From positions 2,418,001 through 2,482,000 of the forward strand of contig NZ_FOYV01000001.1 of assembly GCF_900115175.1 (NCBI RefSeq): DNA of 64,000 nt. Reading direction: 5' to 3'. A program made the position numbers and the translations under genes. The notes beneath the pieces were generated by a model, which was given only the letters and a program-made list of their open reading frames with translations, was not told the origin of the DNA and did no database searches. This document shows, piece after piece, positions 19,270 to 28,559 of this stretch. The first letter of the stretch is position 1. The number at the start of each line of letters is the position of its first letter. This DNA is from Marinobacter gudaonensis (lineage in GTDB: Bacteria; Pseudomonadota; Gammaproteobacteria; Pseudomonadales; Oleiphilaceae).

Positions 19270-20445
19270 TTAACGGGATGTTACCAGTCGTTCGATATCC
19301 GAGAAGATGCTGGCCGCATGGTTTACCCGTGCCAGCCAGCTCAGGGGAATCCCGTGCTCACCGCCGAGGCCATGGATAGCCGCCATCGCCGGCCCGATCA
19401 ACCAGGCCCGTCCGCAGGAGTCGCCACCGCAAAGGATGTTGGCGCGAACCGCCTCCGTGTAGCTACTGGCATGGCTCAGGACATGGAAGATCACCGGCAT
19501 GGCTTCGTGAAGGTAACACGTACGACCAAAGGTGTCGCCAGCGCCGGGCCCGTCGATCCGCCTGCCCGCGCGCGCCTTTTTCAGAGTTTCCGGGGCCGGT
19601 GACTCCCCGGCGGCGCTGTCGAGGGCCGTCGATAATGACTCGCCCCGGAACAGAAGATCGAGCAGCCTCATGGCGCAGCGTGCCCAGGCCACGGCCGTAT
19701 CGTTGTGGTTGGTTACCCGAACCGCTGCTTCTGTAACCTGCGGAAGGTCCGGGTGACCACAATACACCGCCACCAGAGGTGCCAGTTTTGAGACGGCTGG
19801 CAGCTGGGTGTCATCAGCGCCGCTCTCGGCCACGCGATGCCGATCAATGGTCTCTGCCAGGTGGACACCGGCGTCCTGGATTTCGGAGTCTGGGTAGGTC
19901 AGGTTAATGGCCTCGCGCACTGGCCGGGCCAGCTGGCTGCCAGTCAGCCGGCGTGTGTAGGGCATCACCTTTTGTACCAGGATGCGCTTCTGCTCGGCGG
20001 TGAGTCTGGCCGGCATGTCGGCCAGTGCCTTTTCCACTGCGTTGCGCTCAATGGCGTCAAAGTTCTCGAGCGTGATGCGTGTGGGATTGTCGATGAAGCC
20101 ACGCCATTGCCCGCCCGGCCCGAAAAACGACCGAAAACGGCGCTGGTAGTCGCGAATGTCCAGTGTGCCCTGACTGGCAAGCAGACTTTCCATCAGCACG
20201 TGGGTGGCAGCGCCGTAGTGGCTGATATCCCCGGTCTCCTTGCCGTCGTGGGCGAAGTAGCCAAAACCCCGGGTGTAGTACTCCGCTCTGGGAGGAAGAA
20301 ACTCCGGAGCCCCGCCCCCAACTTCGGCGATGCGGTCGCTGCTGTAGAGCCAATGGAGTCCCAGGCTTGCGGCATCGGCGACCCACCCGCCGGCAAGGGC
20401 CGCAATCATGGCGGGGGTTCGTTGTCCGGGTTGTGTGTCGGTCAT
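19270..20445 (-). CDS. ADP-ribosylglycohydrolase (DraG)-family protein
   Basis: This is a 391-residue all-helical protein from ATG 20445, which has AGGAGG in front. The N-terminal GGWVADAASLGLHW corresponds to the GxxxGDALG block of DraG-fold hydrolases, and NHNDTAVAWA and AVRANILCGGDSCGRAWLIGPAMAA to the middle and C-terminal metal blocks. In the last block the usual D-x-D-T is replaced by D-S-C-G, so one metal ligand appears lost. The enzyme may be repurposed. It stands alone, convergent with the SDR gene. Confidence 0.85.
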   Translation of the reverse strand: MTDTQPGQRTPAMIAALAGGWVADAASLGLHWLYSSDRIAEVGGGAPEFLPPRAEYYTRGFGYFAHDGKETGDISHYGAATHVLMESLLASQGTLDIRDYQRRFRSFFGPGGQWRGFIDNPTRITLENFDAIERNAVEKALADMPARLTAEQKRILVQKVMPYTRRLTGSQLARPVREAINLTYPDSEIQDAGVHLAETIDRHRVAESGADDTQLPAVSKLAPLVAVYCGHPDLPQVTEAAVRVTNHNDTAVAWARCAMRLLDLLFRGESLSTALDSAAGESPAPETLKKARAGRRIDGPGAGDTFGRTCYLHEAMPVIFHVLSHASSYTEAVRANILCGGDSCGRAWLIGPAMAAIHGLGGEHGIPLSWLARVNHAASIFSDIERLVTSR

Positions 20446-20590
20446 TGAGGCCTCCTTGGTTGGGATGCAGAGCCTTGTCGGAAAATACGAGCCGTTGCCT
20501 GAGGCCGGACCAATGTGCCCTGGCCCCTCCATCCTAGGGCTTTGCCTGAGTTGTCACCACTACCCCATGGGTGCGTACCGGAAACCGGCG

Positions 20591-20619
20591 TTGACGCTCC
20601 GGCGGGCGGCTTCTAGGGT
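20591..20619 (+). promoter_or_regulatory. Possible sigma-70 promoter for the flavin reductase gene
   Basis: TTGACG (20591-20596), a 17-nt spacer and TAGGGT (20614-20619) precede the ribosome site GGGAGGAGG of the reductase gene. The -35 box is good and the -10 box is poor. The implied leader is short. Confidence 0.35.
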
Positions 20620-20636
20620 TAAGGGAGGAGGTGTCT

Positions 20637-21311
20637 ATGAGTTATACACTGAAAATTCAGGATATTCAGAATGTGACCCACGATGTCAGGCAGATTCGCC
20701 TGGAGAAGCCTCAGGGTTACACGTTTACGCCCGGCCAGGCTACCGAAGTGTCGGTTGATCGCGAAGGCTGGCGGGACGAAGGCCGGCCCTTTACCTTTAC
20801 CTCGCTCGATTCCGACCCTTATCTGGAGTTCACCATCAAGATCTACCCGGACCACGAGGGCGTGACCGACCAGATCGGAAAGCTCAGCAAGGGTGATCAC
20901 CTGATCATCGGTGACCCTTGGGGAACCATCGAATACAAGGGCGAGGGTGTGTTCCTGGCGGGCGGTGCGGGTGTAACCCCGTTTATCGCCATTCTGAGAG
21001 ACCTGCATCGCAAGGGTGAGATCGGCAACAACCAGCTGCTGTTTTCCAACAAGAGTGAACGGGACATCATCCTCAGGGACGAGTTCGAGACGATCCTGGG
21101 TGATCAGTTCATCAATGTCATCACCGATGAAAAGCCCAGGGGTGATCACCTCTTTCTGGATGGGGTCATCGACAAGTCGTTTCTGGAGTCACACATAGAG
21201 AATTTTGATCAGGCGTTCTATGTGTGCGGCCCCGACCCGTTCAACAAGGGCATTATGTCTGCGTTGAAAGAGCTGGGCGCCAAGCCGGACGCGCTGGTTT
21301 TCGAGAAGTAG
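20637..21311 (+). CDS. Ferredoxin-NADP+ reductase-like FAD-binding oxidoreductase
   Basis: This is a 224-residue flavoprotein of the ferredoxin reductase superfamily. It has an FAD domain with RPFTFTSL (the RxYS-equivalent isoalloxazine motif), an NAD(P) domain with FLAGGAGVTPFIAILR, and the C-terminal YVCGPDPFNKGIM. It has no [2Fe-2S] domain, so it needs a separate partner. ATG at 20637 is preceded by GGGAGGAGG. It is convergent with pvuE with a single base between the stops. That position would suit a role in iron release, but this is inference only. Confidence 0.88.
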   Translation: MSYTLKIQDIQNVTHDVRQIRLEKPQGYTFTPGQATEVSVDREGWRDEGRPFTFTSLDSDPYLEFTIKIYPDHEGVTDQIGKLSKGDHLIIGDPWGTIEYKGEGVFLAGGAGVTPFIAILRDLHRKGEIGNNQLLFSNKSERDIILRDEFETILGDQFINVITDEKPRGDHLFLDGVIDKSFLESHIENFDQAFYVCGPDPFNKGIMSALKELGAKPDALVFEK

Positions 21312-21312
21312 G

Positions 21313-22131
21313 TCAGGTCACTGAAAGGCGCCGATTACTTGCACCACGGTCAGTTCTGATAGACCCGGCAAAGCCGCAACAGAATGGGCGGTTGTCCCGC
21401 CCGACCGTGACTGCCGTTGTTACGCCAAACACACGGCTGATAAGGTTTTCAGTGATGACCTCTCCGGGACTGCCGATGGTTTCGAGCTGGCCGTCCGCCA
21501 GTATCGCAATCCGATCGGCAAACTGTGCGGCCTGGTTCAGATCATGCAATGACATCACCACCGTGAGGCCGTGATCACGATTCAAATTGGATAAAAGCTC
21601 CAGCACTTCCAACTGATAGCCCCAGTCGAGGAAGGTGGTGGGTTCGTCCAGCAGCAGAATGTCGGTTTCCTGGGCCAGGGCCATGGCAATCCATACCCGC
21701 TGCTGTTGCCCGCCCGAAAGCGCTTCGACCGGGCGTTCAGCGAGATCCGAGACGCCCGTCATGGCCATGGCGTCGTGGATCGCGTTTTCGTCAGTGGTGA
21801 GGTTCCGCTGCCACCATCGACGATGCGGGAACCGACCCAGCGCCACCAGATCCCGGACCAGGATACCCTCCGGCACAATCGGTTTCTGGGGCAGCATGGC
21901 AAGCCTGAGGGCCAGCTTGCCCCGTTCCCATTGTGCAACCGGTTGGTCGTCCAGGTAGACCTGGCCGGAGCGGGCCGGCAGCAGGCCCGCAAAACTTTTC
22001 AGCAAGGTACTCTTACCGGACCCGTTGGGGCCCAGCAGACAGGTAATGCCACCCTCGGGAATAATCAGCGAGACGTTGTCTACAACCGTTTTGTCGCCAT
22101 AAGCCAGCGAGAGAGACTCGGTTCGTAACAT
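21313..22131 (-). CDS. pvuE: Ferric siderophore ABC transporter ATPase (PvuE-like)
   Basis: This is the cytoplasmic ATP-binding subunit of a FecBCDE-type importer, 272 residues. Walker A GPNGSGKST, Q-loop LPQKP, signature LSGGQQQR, Walker B ILLLDEPTTFLD and the switch His in MSLHDLNQ are all intact. It is the last gene of the same-strand block, 17 nt after the second permease. By gene order it corresponds to pvuE of the vibrioferrin uptake system. The C-terminal tail after FGVTTAVTV is about 25 residues longer than the minimal domain. Confidence 0.92.
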   Translation of the reverse strand: MLRTESLSLAYGDKTVVDNVSLIIPEGGITCLLGPNGSGKSTLLKSFAGLLPARSGQVYLDDQPVAQWERGKLALRLAMLPQKPIVPEGILVRDLVALGRFPHRRWWQRNLTTDENAIHDAMAMTGVSDLAERPVEALSGGQQQRVWIAMALAQETDILLLDEPTTFLDWGYQLEVLELLSNLNRDHGLTVVMSLHDLNQAAQFADRIAILADGQLETIGSPGEVITENLISRVFGVTTAVTVGRDNRPFCCGFAGSIRTDRGASNRRLSVT

Positions 22132-22148
22132 GGTGAAGGGGTCCGGCT

Positions 22149-23225
22149 TCAGGGTTGACGCGATAACAGATACAGAAAGAAAGGTACGCCAAGGACGGCG
22201 GAAACGACGCCCACGGGCACTTCATAAGGTGTGAACAGCGTTCGGCCCAGTAAATCCGCCAGTACTGCCAGCACCGCGCCCAATAGTACACACAACACCA
22301 GCTGCACCGGAAGGTTGGCGCCGGCCAGCCGGCGGCTGATGTGTGGGATTAGCAGGCCAATGAAACCAACGGGGCCCACCACGCCGACCGCGCTGGCCGC
22401 CAACAGGGTGGCAATCAGCAGAGCAAAGGTACGCCAGCGGTTCAGGCCCAGGCCCAGCGTACGTGAGTGTTGGTCGTCGAGTTGCATCACATTCAGTGGG
22501 CGCATGAGCAGAGCCACTCCGATCAGCCCAATGAGTGTCCATGGAAGCAACGTGTGCAGGTGTTGCCACTCGCTACCATACAGCGAGCCGGCCAGCCATT
22601 GGGCCACCAGCTCGGTATGGGCGTGGCCCCAGAACGCCAGGGCACCGGTGGTCAGCGCGTGAAGCATGCCGGCAATGACAGCGCCGGTCAGCGTCATTTT
22701 CACCGGCGACAGCTGGCCATGGCGCATGCCAAGGCAAAACACCGCAAGCGCCGTCACCAGTCCCCCGGCCATCGCAAACAGTGGCAGGTATTGAAGGGCA
22801 AAGGAGGTATTGCTGTAGGGGTTCTCACTGGAGACCAGCCAGTCACCGACGATGAAGGCGATAACGGCCACCAGGCTTGCGCCGGCGGAGATGCCGAGAA
22901 TGCCGGCTTCGGCCAGGGGATTGCGGCTGAGCAACTGCAACAGCCATCCCGACAGGGCGAAGTGAATACCGATAAGGGCGCCGGTCAGGGTGCGGGGCAG
23001 CCGCAGTTCGAAGACGACTCTCTGTACGTGTTGCGAGCTGTCTCCGGTGAGCCCAGCCCAAACCTGGGCCCAGGTCAGGTCCACAGCCCCCAGCTGAACG
23101 CCAGCGATGATGACAACAACCAGGCTGAGCCCGCCGGCCAGAAACAGCCTGGCGATAGGTCTGGCACCCGAAGGCCGACTGCCAGCGCGGCTTACCCGGG
23201 TTGGTGTTGTTGCCGGACTGGTCAC
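22149..23225 (-). CDS. pvuD: Ferric siderophore ABC transporter permease (PvuD-like)
   Basis: This is a FecCD-family inner-membrane permease of 358 residues with about ten helices. A basic N-terminal tail (about 25 residues) precedes the first helix. Family blocks are LRLPRTLTGALIG, NPLAEAGILGISAGASL and GPVGFIGLLIPHISRRLAG, the last being the cytoplasmic loop contacting the ATPase. It starts 1 nt after the preceding permease stop, so its ribosome site lies within that gene. It would form a heterodimeric channel with the neighbouring permease. Confidence 0.92.
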   Translation of the reverse strand: MTSPATTPTRVSRAGSRPSGARPIARLFLAGGLSLVVVIIAGVQLGAVDLTWAQVWAGLTGDSSQHVQRVVFELRLPRTLTGALIGIHFALSGWLLQLLSRNPLAEAGILGISAGASLVAVIAFIVGDWLVSSENPYSNTSFALQYLPLFAMAGGLVTALAVFCLGMRHGQLSPVKMTLTGAVIAGMLHALTTGALAFWGHAHTELVAQWLAGSLYGSEWQHLHTLLPWTLIGLIGVALLMRPLNVMQLDDQHSRTLGLGLNRWRTFALLIATLLAASAVGVVGPVGFIGLLIPHISRRLAGANLPVQLVLCVLLGAVLAVLADLLGRTLFTPYEVPVGVVSAVLGVPFFLYLLSRQP

Positions 23226-23226
23226 G

Positions 23227-24231
23227 TTATGCGCTCCGGGGTGAGGTTCGCGAATTGAGCAGGTAGATCAGCCATGGGGCTCCAATAAGGGCGGTCAGCA
23301 TACCGACGGGTAATTCCTGGGGGAAGGCCAGTTGCCGTGCCAGGATATCGGCGGCCAGCAGCAATAGCCCTCCGAGCAGAGCGCTCAATGGTAGCCAGTG
23401 CTGAATCTGATCGCCTGCGAGCCGCCGGGCGATGTGTGGCGCCACCAGGCCAATAAACACGATTGGACCGGTGAAGGCGACCAGCGCGGCAGCCAGCAGC
23501 AATGCCAGTAACAGGAAAGTCAGGCGCCAACGTCCGACGGCCAGGCCCATGGCCAGCGCCAGATCGTCGTCCAACTGCAACACACGAAAGGGGCGCTGCA
23601 TGGCCAACAGGGCACCGAGTGGCAGGAGCAGCCAGGGCAGCACCATCTGGAGCTGGAGCCAGCCTCTTCCCATCAGGCTGCCCGCCAGCCAATAGTAGAG
23701 TTCTGCCGCCTCCGCCCCGGATACCAGCAAAAGGCCGGTAGTCAGTGCCGTTGCCAGCGAGGTGACGGCGATGCCGGCGAGTACCACGCGCTCCGGCTGG
23801 AGTCTCCTTCGACCGGCGATGGCGAAGGTCAGAGTACCCCCGAGCAGGCCCCCGCCCAGTGCCATCAGCGGCAGCCACATTGCGCCAGGTGAACTCAGGG
23901 TTCGAAGTGACACCACCGCCAGGGCGGCGGACGCAATCACGCCGGTCAGGCCGGGCGATGCCAGGGAGTTCCGGGTAACGCCTTGCATGACGGCCCCGGC
24001 AACCCCAAGCGCGGCCCCGCCAAGAATGCCGAGCAGGTTGCGGGGAAGTCGCAATTCCAGCACGGTAATGCGCGTCAGCAGGTCGCTGGTGCCATCAATG
24101 GCTGACAGCAGCTGGAGTGGCGACACCCACTGGGAACCGGCCATCAGACCAAGGAAAAACAGCAGCACCAGGAACAGCAGTGTTACCACATAGATATTGG
24201 AGGGGCGTGCTGTCGAAGCGCTACCGGTCAT
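23227..24231 (-). CDS. pvuC: Ferric siderophore ABC transporter permease (PvuC-like)
   Basis: This FecCD-family permease has 334 residues and about ten hydrophobic segments. LRLPRNLLGILGGAALG, GVTRNSLASPGLTG and GPIVFIGLVAPHIARRLAG are characteristic. Its start overlaps the pvuB stop by 4 nt, giving a translationally coupled set. In the vibrioferrin model it forms the inner membrane channel together with PvuD. Confidence 0.92.
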   Translation of the reverse strand: MTGSASTARPSNIYVVTLLFLVLLFFLGLMAGSQWVSPLQLLSAIDGTSDLLTRITVLELRLPRNLLGILGGAALGVAGAVMQGVTRNSLASPGLTGVIASAALAVVSLRTLSSPGAMWLPLMALGGGLLGGTLTFAIAGRRRLQPERVVLAGIAVTSLATALTTGLLLVSGAEAAELYYWLAGSLMGRGWLQLQMVLPWLLLPLGALLAMQRPFRVLQLDDDLALAMGLAVGRWRLTFLLLALLLAAALVAFTGPIVFIGLVAPHIARRLAGDQIQHWLPLSALLGGLLLLAADILARQLAFPQELPVGMLTALIGAPWLIYLLNSRTSPRSA

Positions 24232-25151
24232 GTGCCGGAGTCCGGGGCCAGCAACAGACGCTGAATGTCATCGAGGATGCGCTCCCGGGCGATGGGTCCG
24301 GCGCCCTCTTTCCAGTAATGCGGTACTTCGTAGACCTGGCCGGTGCTTACGGCCTTGAGATAGGGCCAGATCGGATTCATTGTGAACGTCCGCTGACGAC
24401 TGGTGGGTAACAGAAGAATGGTGTCTGGATTGAGTTTCAGCAGGGCCTCAAGGCTGATCCGGTAGCCCAGGGGGATGCCGCTCTCGGGATTGGGTGGCTT
24501 GCCACCAACATTGTCGAAGCCCAGCTGTTCAAGCACTACAGTGGGCAGAAAGTGGTCGTAGTAGATGAAGGGCGTTTCACTGCCGCTGGTCAGCAGCGCC
24601 AAGGTCCCCGTGGGCTTGCCATTATTGCGCTCCGCGAGCGATTGAACCCGTTCGAGGAATCGATCATTGAGTGCGTCCGCTTTGGCCGGCTTACCCAGCG
24701 CCTGGCCTGCCAACTCCACCGCCCGCAGGCTATCCTCGACCGTTATCAGGTCCAGGGCCAGGAGCGGAGCGATGGCTTCGATCTGATCACCGTCCTTCTC
24801 GGTATAGCGGCGGATGGCGATCACGAGGTCCGGCCGGACCGACGACAGCACTTCCAGATTGGGCTGGTGTCGCGGTCCGAGACCCCGAACACCGCTTAAC
24901 TGTGGCGCCAGGTAGTCAGGCACCCCCTGGAGTCCGTAGTCGGTGACCGCGACCGGCGCTGTGCCCAGCGCCAGTGCGACATCGGCACCGAAGGTCGAAA
25001 TCGCCGCAGGCCGGGTTGCCGCAGCGGACAACCGCAGGGTTTCCCCGCGGTCGTCCGTCAACCGGATGCTGTGGTTGTCTGCCCAGCCCGATACAGGCGA
25101 AAGCAGGACAACCAGCAGGCTCGTTGCAATCCGTTTCCTTAGTGCGGCCAT
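24228..25151 (-). CDS. pvuB: Periplasmic ferric siderophore-binding protein (PvuB-like)
   Basis: This is a class III (BtuF/FhuD-like) binding protein of 307 residues. A signal peptide ends near SGWADN. There is no lipobox Cys, so the mature form is soluble in the periplasm. The mature part has ISTFGADVALALGTAPVAVTDYG, then RPDLVIAIRRY, the long linker helix, and the C-terminal lobe ending in a GAGPIARERILDDIQRLL helix. It passes ferric siderophore from the receptor to the permeases. Its ATG shares a base with the pvuA stop. Confidence 0.9.
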   Translation of the reverse strand: MAALRKRIATSLLVVLLSPVSGWADNHSIRLTDDRGETLRLSAAATRPAAISTFGADVALALGTAPVAVTDYGLQGVPDYLAPQLSGVRGLGPRHQPNLEVLSSVRPDLVIAIRRYTEKDGDQIEAIAPLLALDLITVEDSLRAVELAGQALGKPAKADALNDRFLERVQSLAERNNGKPTGTLALLTSGSETPFIYYDHFLPTVVLEQLGFDNVGGKPPNPESGIPLGYRISLEALLKLNPDTILLLPTSRQRTFTMNPIWPYLKAVSTGQVYEVPHYWKEGAGPIARERILDDIQRLLLAPDSGT

Positions 25152-27262
25152 CAGAAGTCCAGCTGGGCCTCGAGGATGAAGCTTCGGCCCGGCTGAGGTA
25201 CCCGGCCGACCGGGCTGACGTCCACGCCCCGGAAGTAGTAATCCTCATCCAGCAGGTTGTTGACCGCCAGGCCGAGGTTCAGCACACGATCACCGCCTAA
25301 CGCGAAGTCGCGACCGACCCGGGCAGTCACCAGGTGGTAATCCGGCAACTCGCCGGCACTGCCATTGCTGGTTTCCTCTTCCGTGTTGTTGGCATCGCTG
25401 TAGCTTTCGCTCACGTACACCCAGTTCACGCTGGCGTCCCAGGCCTGGTAGGTGTAGACCGCATCGGCGCTGACTTTGTGGGTGGGCGCGTTGGGCAGCT
25501 CGTTGCCTTCGTTATCGCCGGACAGCTGTTCGGTATCCAGGAAGGTGTAACCCAGGCCCAGTTCCCACTGGCTGTTGAGGTTCCAGCGGTTTGCCAGTTC
25601 GATACCCTGATGGCGGGTTTCGCCCAGGTTCTCGAAACGACTGGTCGAACGGTTGAACTGAATCTGATCCTCGTAGTCGATGCGGAACAGTGTGGCGGAA
25701 GAGAACAGGTCCGGTGTTACCTGCAGGCGTGCGCCCAGCTCATGGTTCCAGGCGGTTTCATTGGCTACGGCACCTTCACGGGTGGTCTGGGCAATCTGGA
25801 CCGGCACCAGGGAACGCTGACTGTTCGCAAAGACAAACAGATCATCAGACGCCTGGTAGCCCACGGTCAGGCCCGGCAGCAGCTCCTCCGCGTTGTTTTC
25901 CTCGGTGTTGCCACTGAGGTTGTCGCGGAAATCCATATCGACGTCTTCGTAACGCAGGCCCGGTGTTACTGTCAGGCGGTCATCCAGGAAGGACACGGTA
26001 TCGCTGACGTAGAAGGCCGCGGCCCGGGTGTCCAGGTGCCAGTCACGTGCCACGGAACGGTTACCGGAGGACAGTTCCAGGCGGTTGACGTCGAACTCCA
26101 CATCCTCGCTGACAAATCGCGCGCCCAGGGTAATGTCATGGCGGCCATGGCGAATCGCGAGCCGGGGCTCGGTGCCCAGTACGGTGAACAAACGTGGTGA
26201 ATCCGCGACGTGAGTCGAATCCAGCCCCGGGTCCGCCCAGTGGCCGTTGCCGCTGAGGTTCTGGCCGAAGAAGAAGGTGCGGTCGGCATCGTGTACGAAG
26301 TTGCGCCACTGGAATTCCACGTTGTCCGCCGGCGTGTAAGTCCAGGTGAAAGTGGCGCGGCTCATATCGGCTTCGTAGCCATCGTAGGGACGCTGGCTCT
26401 GGGTACGGTCCTGCTCATAGGCCTGTGGTGTCAGGGCACCCGGAAGTTCGGCGTCGACACGGTAGTACTGCAGCTGCGACGCCAGTTCATGCTGGTCGTT
26501 CAGGTAATAACGGGCATCCAGGATCAGGTTGTCCACTTCGGTATCGGAGTGGTCACGAAAGCCGTCGCCGCGCTGGACATTGGCCTGGAACTGCAGGTCG
26601 AGCTTGTCAGTGGCCCGGCCGCCGACCCGGTAGTAGGTGTCGGTAAAGACGTTGCCGGTCTCCTCCGCAATGGTTACCCGTTCGCGAAGGGTCTGGGAGG
26701 TTTCCGCCGGAATTGGCTTGGTAACGAAGTTCACCACGCCACCCACGTTGTTAGGCCCGTAATGAACCGAGGCGCCGCCCCGGACAATATCCACGACTTC
26801 CAGGCTCGGAAGGGTAACGGGGAAGAGCGACACGCCGACGTTGCTGTAGGGGCCGATGGCAATCGGGTAACCGTCCAGCAGAATCTGAAGTCGTTCACTG
26901 CGCAGCGGATTCAGGCCACGCACACCGATATTGGGGAGAATGCCCGTGCCGGTTTCATCAAGCACTGTAACACCGGGAACCGGGCGCAGGGCGTCCTCCA
27001 GGTTCAGAGCGCCGGTATCCTGAAGCTCCTCTTCCTCCACCACCGTGCGCGCCCCCGTGTAGGTTCTTTCGGACACCTCCGTCGGCGGCCCCAGCCAGTC
27101 TGCGGTGACGTTCAGTCCCGGAAGCAGGGCAGCAGCCTCAGCCCGCTCCTGTGCCACGGCGCCGGGTGCGATGCCCATGGCCAGAAGTGAAACGGGGAGC
27201 ATGGCGATGGCTACAGACAAAGGGTGGCGCTTAAGTGGCGTTGAAACTTCAGACTTCGACAT
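25151..27262 (-). CDS. pvuA: TonB-dependent ferric siderophore receptor, FecA-like (PvuA-like)
   Basis: This outer membrane receptor has 703 residues from ATG 27262 (GGAG 7 nt upstream). A signal peptide ends near GAVAQE. The plug contains LDGYPIAIGPYSNVGVSLFP and VDIVRGGASVHYGPNNVGGV, which read like the FecA plug and fit a citrate-type ligand. The barrel follows, ending in the aromatic SFILEAQLDF C-terminus. There is no long N-terminal signalling domain, so no FecI/FecR-type surface signalling is expected. It has its own promoter and Fur-like site just upstream, so uptake genes may be expressed separately from the synthesis genes. Confidence 0.93.
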   Translation of the reverse strand: MSKSEVSTPLKRHPLSVAIAMLPVSLLAMGIAPGAVAQERAEAAALLPGLNVTADWLGPPTEVSERTYTGARTVVEEEELQDTGALNLEDALRPVPGVTVLDETGTGILPNIGVRGLNPLRSERLQILLDGYPIAIGPYSNVGVSLFPVTLPSLEVVDIVRGGASVHYGPNNVGGVVNFVTKPIPAETSQTLRERVTIAEETGNVFTDTYYRVGGRATDKLDLQFQANVQRGDGFRDHSDTEVDNLILDARYYLNDQHELASQLQYYRVDAELPGALTPQAYEQDRTQSQRPYDGYEADMSRATFTWTYTPADNVEFQWRNFVHDADRTFFFGQNLSGNGHWADPGLDSTHVADSPRLFTVLGTEPRLAIRHGRHDITLGARFVSEDVEFDVNRLELSSGNRSVARDWHLDTRAAAFYVSDTVSFLDDRLTVTPGLRYEDVDMDFRDNLSGNTEENNAEELLPGLTVGYQASDDLFVFANSQRSLVPVQIAQTTREGAVANETAWNHELGARLQVTPDLFSSATLFRIDYEDQIQFNRSTSRFENLGETRHQGIELANRWNLNSQWELGLGYTFLDTEQLSGDNEGNELPNAPTHKVSADAVYTYQAWDASVNWVYVSESYSDANNTEEETSNGSAGELPDYHLVTARVGRDFALGGDRVLNLGLAVNNLLDEDYYFRGVDVSPVGRVPQPGRSFILEAQLDF

Positions 27263-27296
27263 TGTGTTCTCCAGCACGCGTTAAATTTTAGTGCGC

Positions 27297-27324
27297 ATTG
27301 TACTGATAATAATTCGCATTACAA
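27297..27324 (-). promoter_or_regulatory. Promoter of pvuA
   Basis: On the - strand TTGTAA (27324-27319), a 16-nt spacer and TACAAT (27302-27297) form a good sigma-70 promoter. It ends 34 nt before the pvuA start. The Fur-like box overlaps its -35 and spacer, which fits iron repression. Confidence 0.55.
27305..27323. promoter_or_regulatory. Fur-box-like site before pvuA
   Basis: GATAATAATTCGCATTACA matches the 19-bp E. coli Fur consensus at 13 of 19 positions by eye, with both outer hexamers largely kept. It overlaps the predicted pvuA promoter. Confidence 0.6.
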
Positions 27325-27362
27325 TCACGTCAGATTATCCCACGGGTCAATCGGCTGTCCGG

Positions 27363-28559
27363 TTACTCGATGAAAACTTCGTTTGGGTGGGGATGCATCA
27401 GAAAGGCCTGATGTGAAATATTCCAGGCGTAGGCCCCTGCGTAGTGGAAGACCACCAGATCGCCAATCCCGAGCGAGTCGACCTCAACCCGGCGGGCAAA
27501 GACATCTTTGGGTGTGCACAGCTGGCCAACCAGGGTGACAGGGTTGCCTTTGACGCCGGGTGATTCGAAGGTTGTCTCGGAGGCAGGCAATACCTCAAAT
27601 GGATGATTGTGCGCCTGCGCAACAGGGGTCCGGAAGTGGTGTGTCCCACCCCGGCAAATCGCAAACCATTCGTCGCCACAGCGTTTGACATCCAGGACTT
27701 CGCCAACATAGAAGCCGCAGGGGGCGGTGATGAAACGGCCACATTCGAACCGGATGTTCCAGGCCCGATCCGAGTGAGCTTGAAGCAGCTCGTCGAGGCC
27801 GGCACAAAACCCTGGCCAGTCAAATTGCTGATCGGGCTGCGTATAGTTAATCCCGATTCCTCCACCGACATTGATCTCGGCAAGGTTCAGGTCGTACGTC
27901 GTTTCCCAGGCGCGAACCGACTCCAGGTAGTGCCTTATCAACGCAAGATGACGTTTCTCGTCGAGCTGGTGTGACATCAGGTGAAAGTGAAAGCCACGCA
28001 GCCTGACCCGGTTCTGCTTCGCCAGCAACGCCAGTGCTTCTGGTATACAGGCTTCCTCCATGCCAAACGGCGTGGGCACGCCGCCCATGGTAAGCCGTGT
28101 GGAGGGTGTTTCGGCCAGTTCGAGATTGATGCGCAGCAGAATGTCCTGATGGGTCTGTTTTCGGTCGGCGATGTCACACAGGCGCCGTAATTCCAGCAGG
28201 CTTTCCACGTGGATCCGTTCAACCTTCTGATCAATAGCCTTTTCGAGGTCCGATGCCAGTTTGCCGGGGCCGCCAAAAATTACCGGCGTGGTCGGGAAAT
28301 GACGACGCACCCAGTCCAGCTCTCCACCCGACGCGACTTCAAAGCCCCGTACAAAGGGGGCCAAGGCGCCGAGCACCGGCCATGCCGGATTCGCCTTGGC
28401 GGCATAAAACATGTCACAGCCGGCCGGCAAGCACTCGACTATGCCCCTTATCCGGTTGCGGAGTCCGGGCAGGTCATACACATAGGCGCACAGCGGGTCG
28501 CTTTCACCGCGCTTGAGCGCGTGGATGGCCTGCTGAACGGAGGCAGGTACGTCAGGCAT
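27363..28559 (-). CDS. pvsE: PLP-dependent decarboxylase of siderophore synthesis (PvsE-like)
   Basis: This is a fold-type III (diaminopimelate/ornithine decarboxylase-like) enzyme of 398 residues. The PLP Lys is K55 in MFYAAKANP, and the phosphate-binding loop is INVGGGIGINY. The substrate-side FECGRFITA and GQLCTPKDVFAR blocks are present. In achromobactin, staphyloferrin B and vibrioferrin synthesis the equivalents decarboxylate a citryl-amino acid intermediate; for vibrioferrin this yields the ethanolamine unit from serine. It overlaps pvsD by 8 nt, and about 100 nt separate it from pvuA. Confidence 0.88.
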   Translation of the reverse strand: MPDVPASVQQAIHALKRGESDPLCAYVYDLPGLRNRIRGIVECLPAGCDMFYAAKANPAWPVLGALAPFVRGFEVASGGELDWVRRHFPTTPVIFGGPGKLASDLEKAIDQKVERIHVESLLELRRLCDIADRKQTHQDILLRINLELAETPSTRLTMGGVPTPFGMEEACIPEALALLAKQNRVRLRGFHFHLMSHQLDEKRHLALIRHYLESVRAWETTYDLNLAEINVGGGIGINYTQPDQQFDWPGFCAGLDELLQAHSDRAWNIRFECGRFITAPCGFYVGEVLDVKRCGDEWFAICRGGTHHFRTPVAQAHNHPFEVLPASETTFESPGVKGNPVTLVGQLCTPKDVFARRVEVDSLGIGDLVVFHYAGAYAWNISHQAFLMHPHPNEVFIE

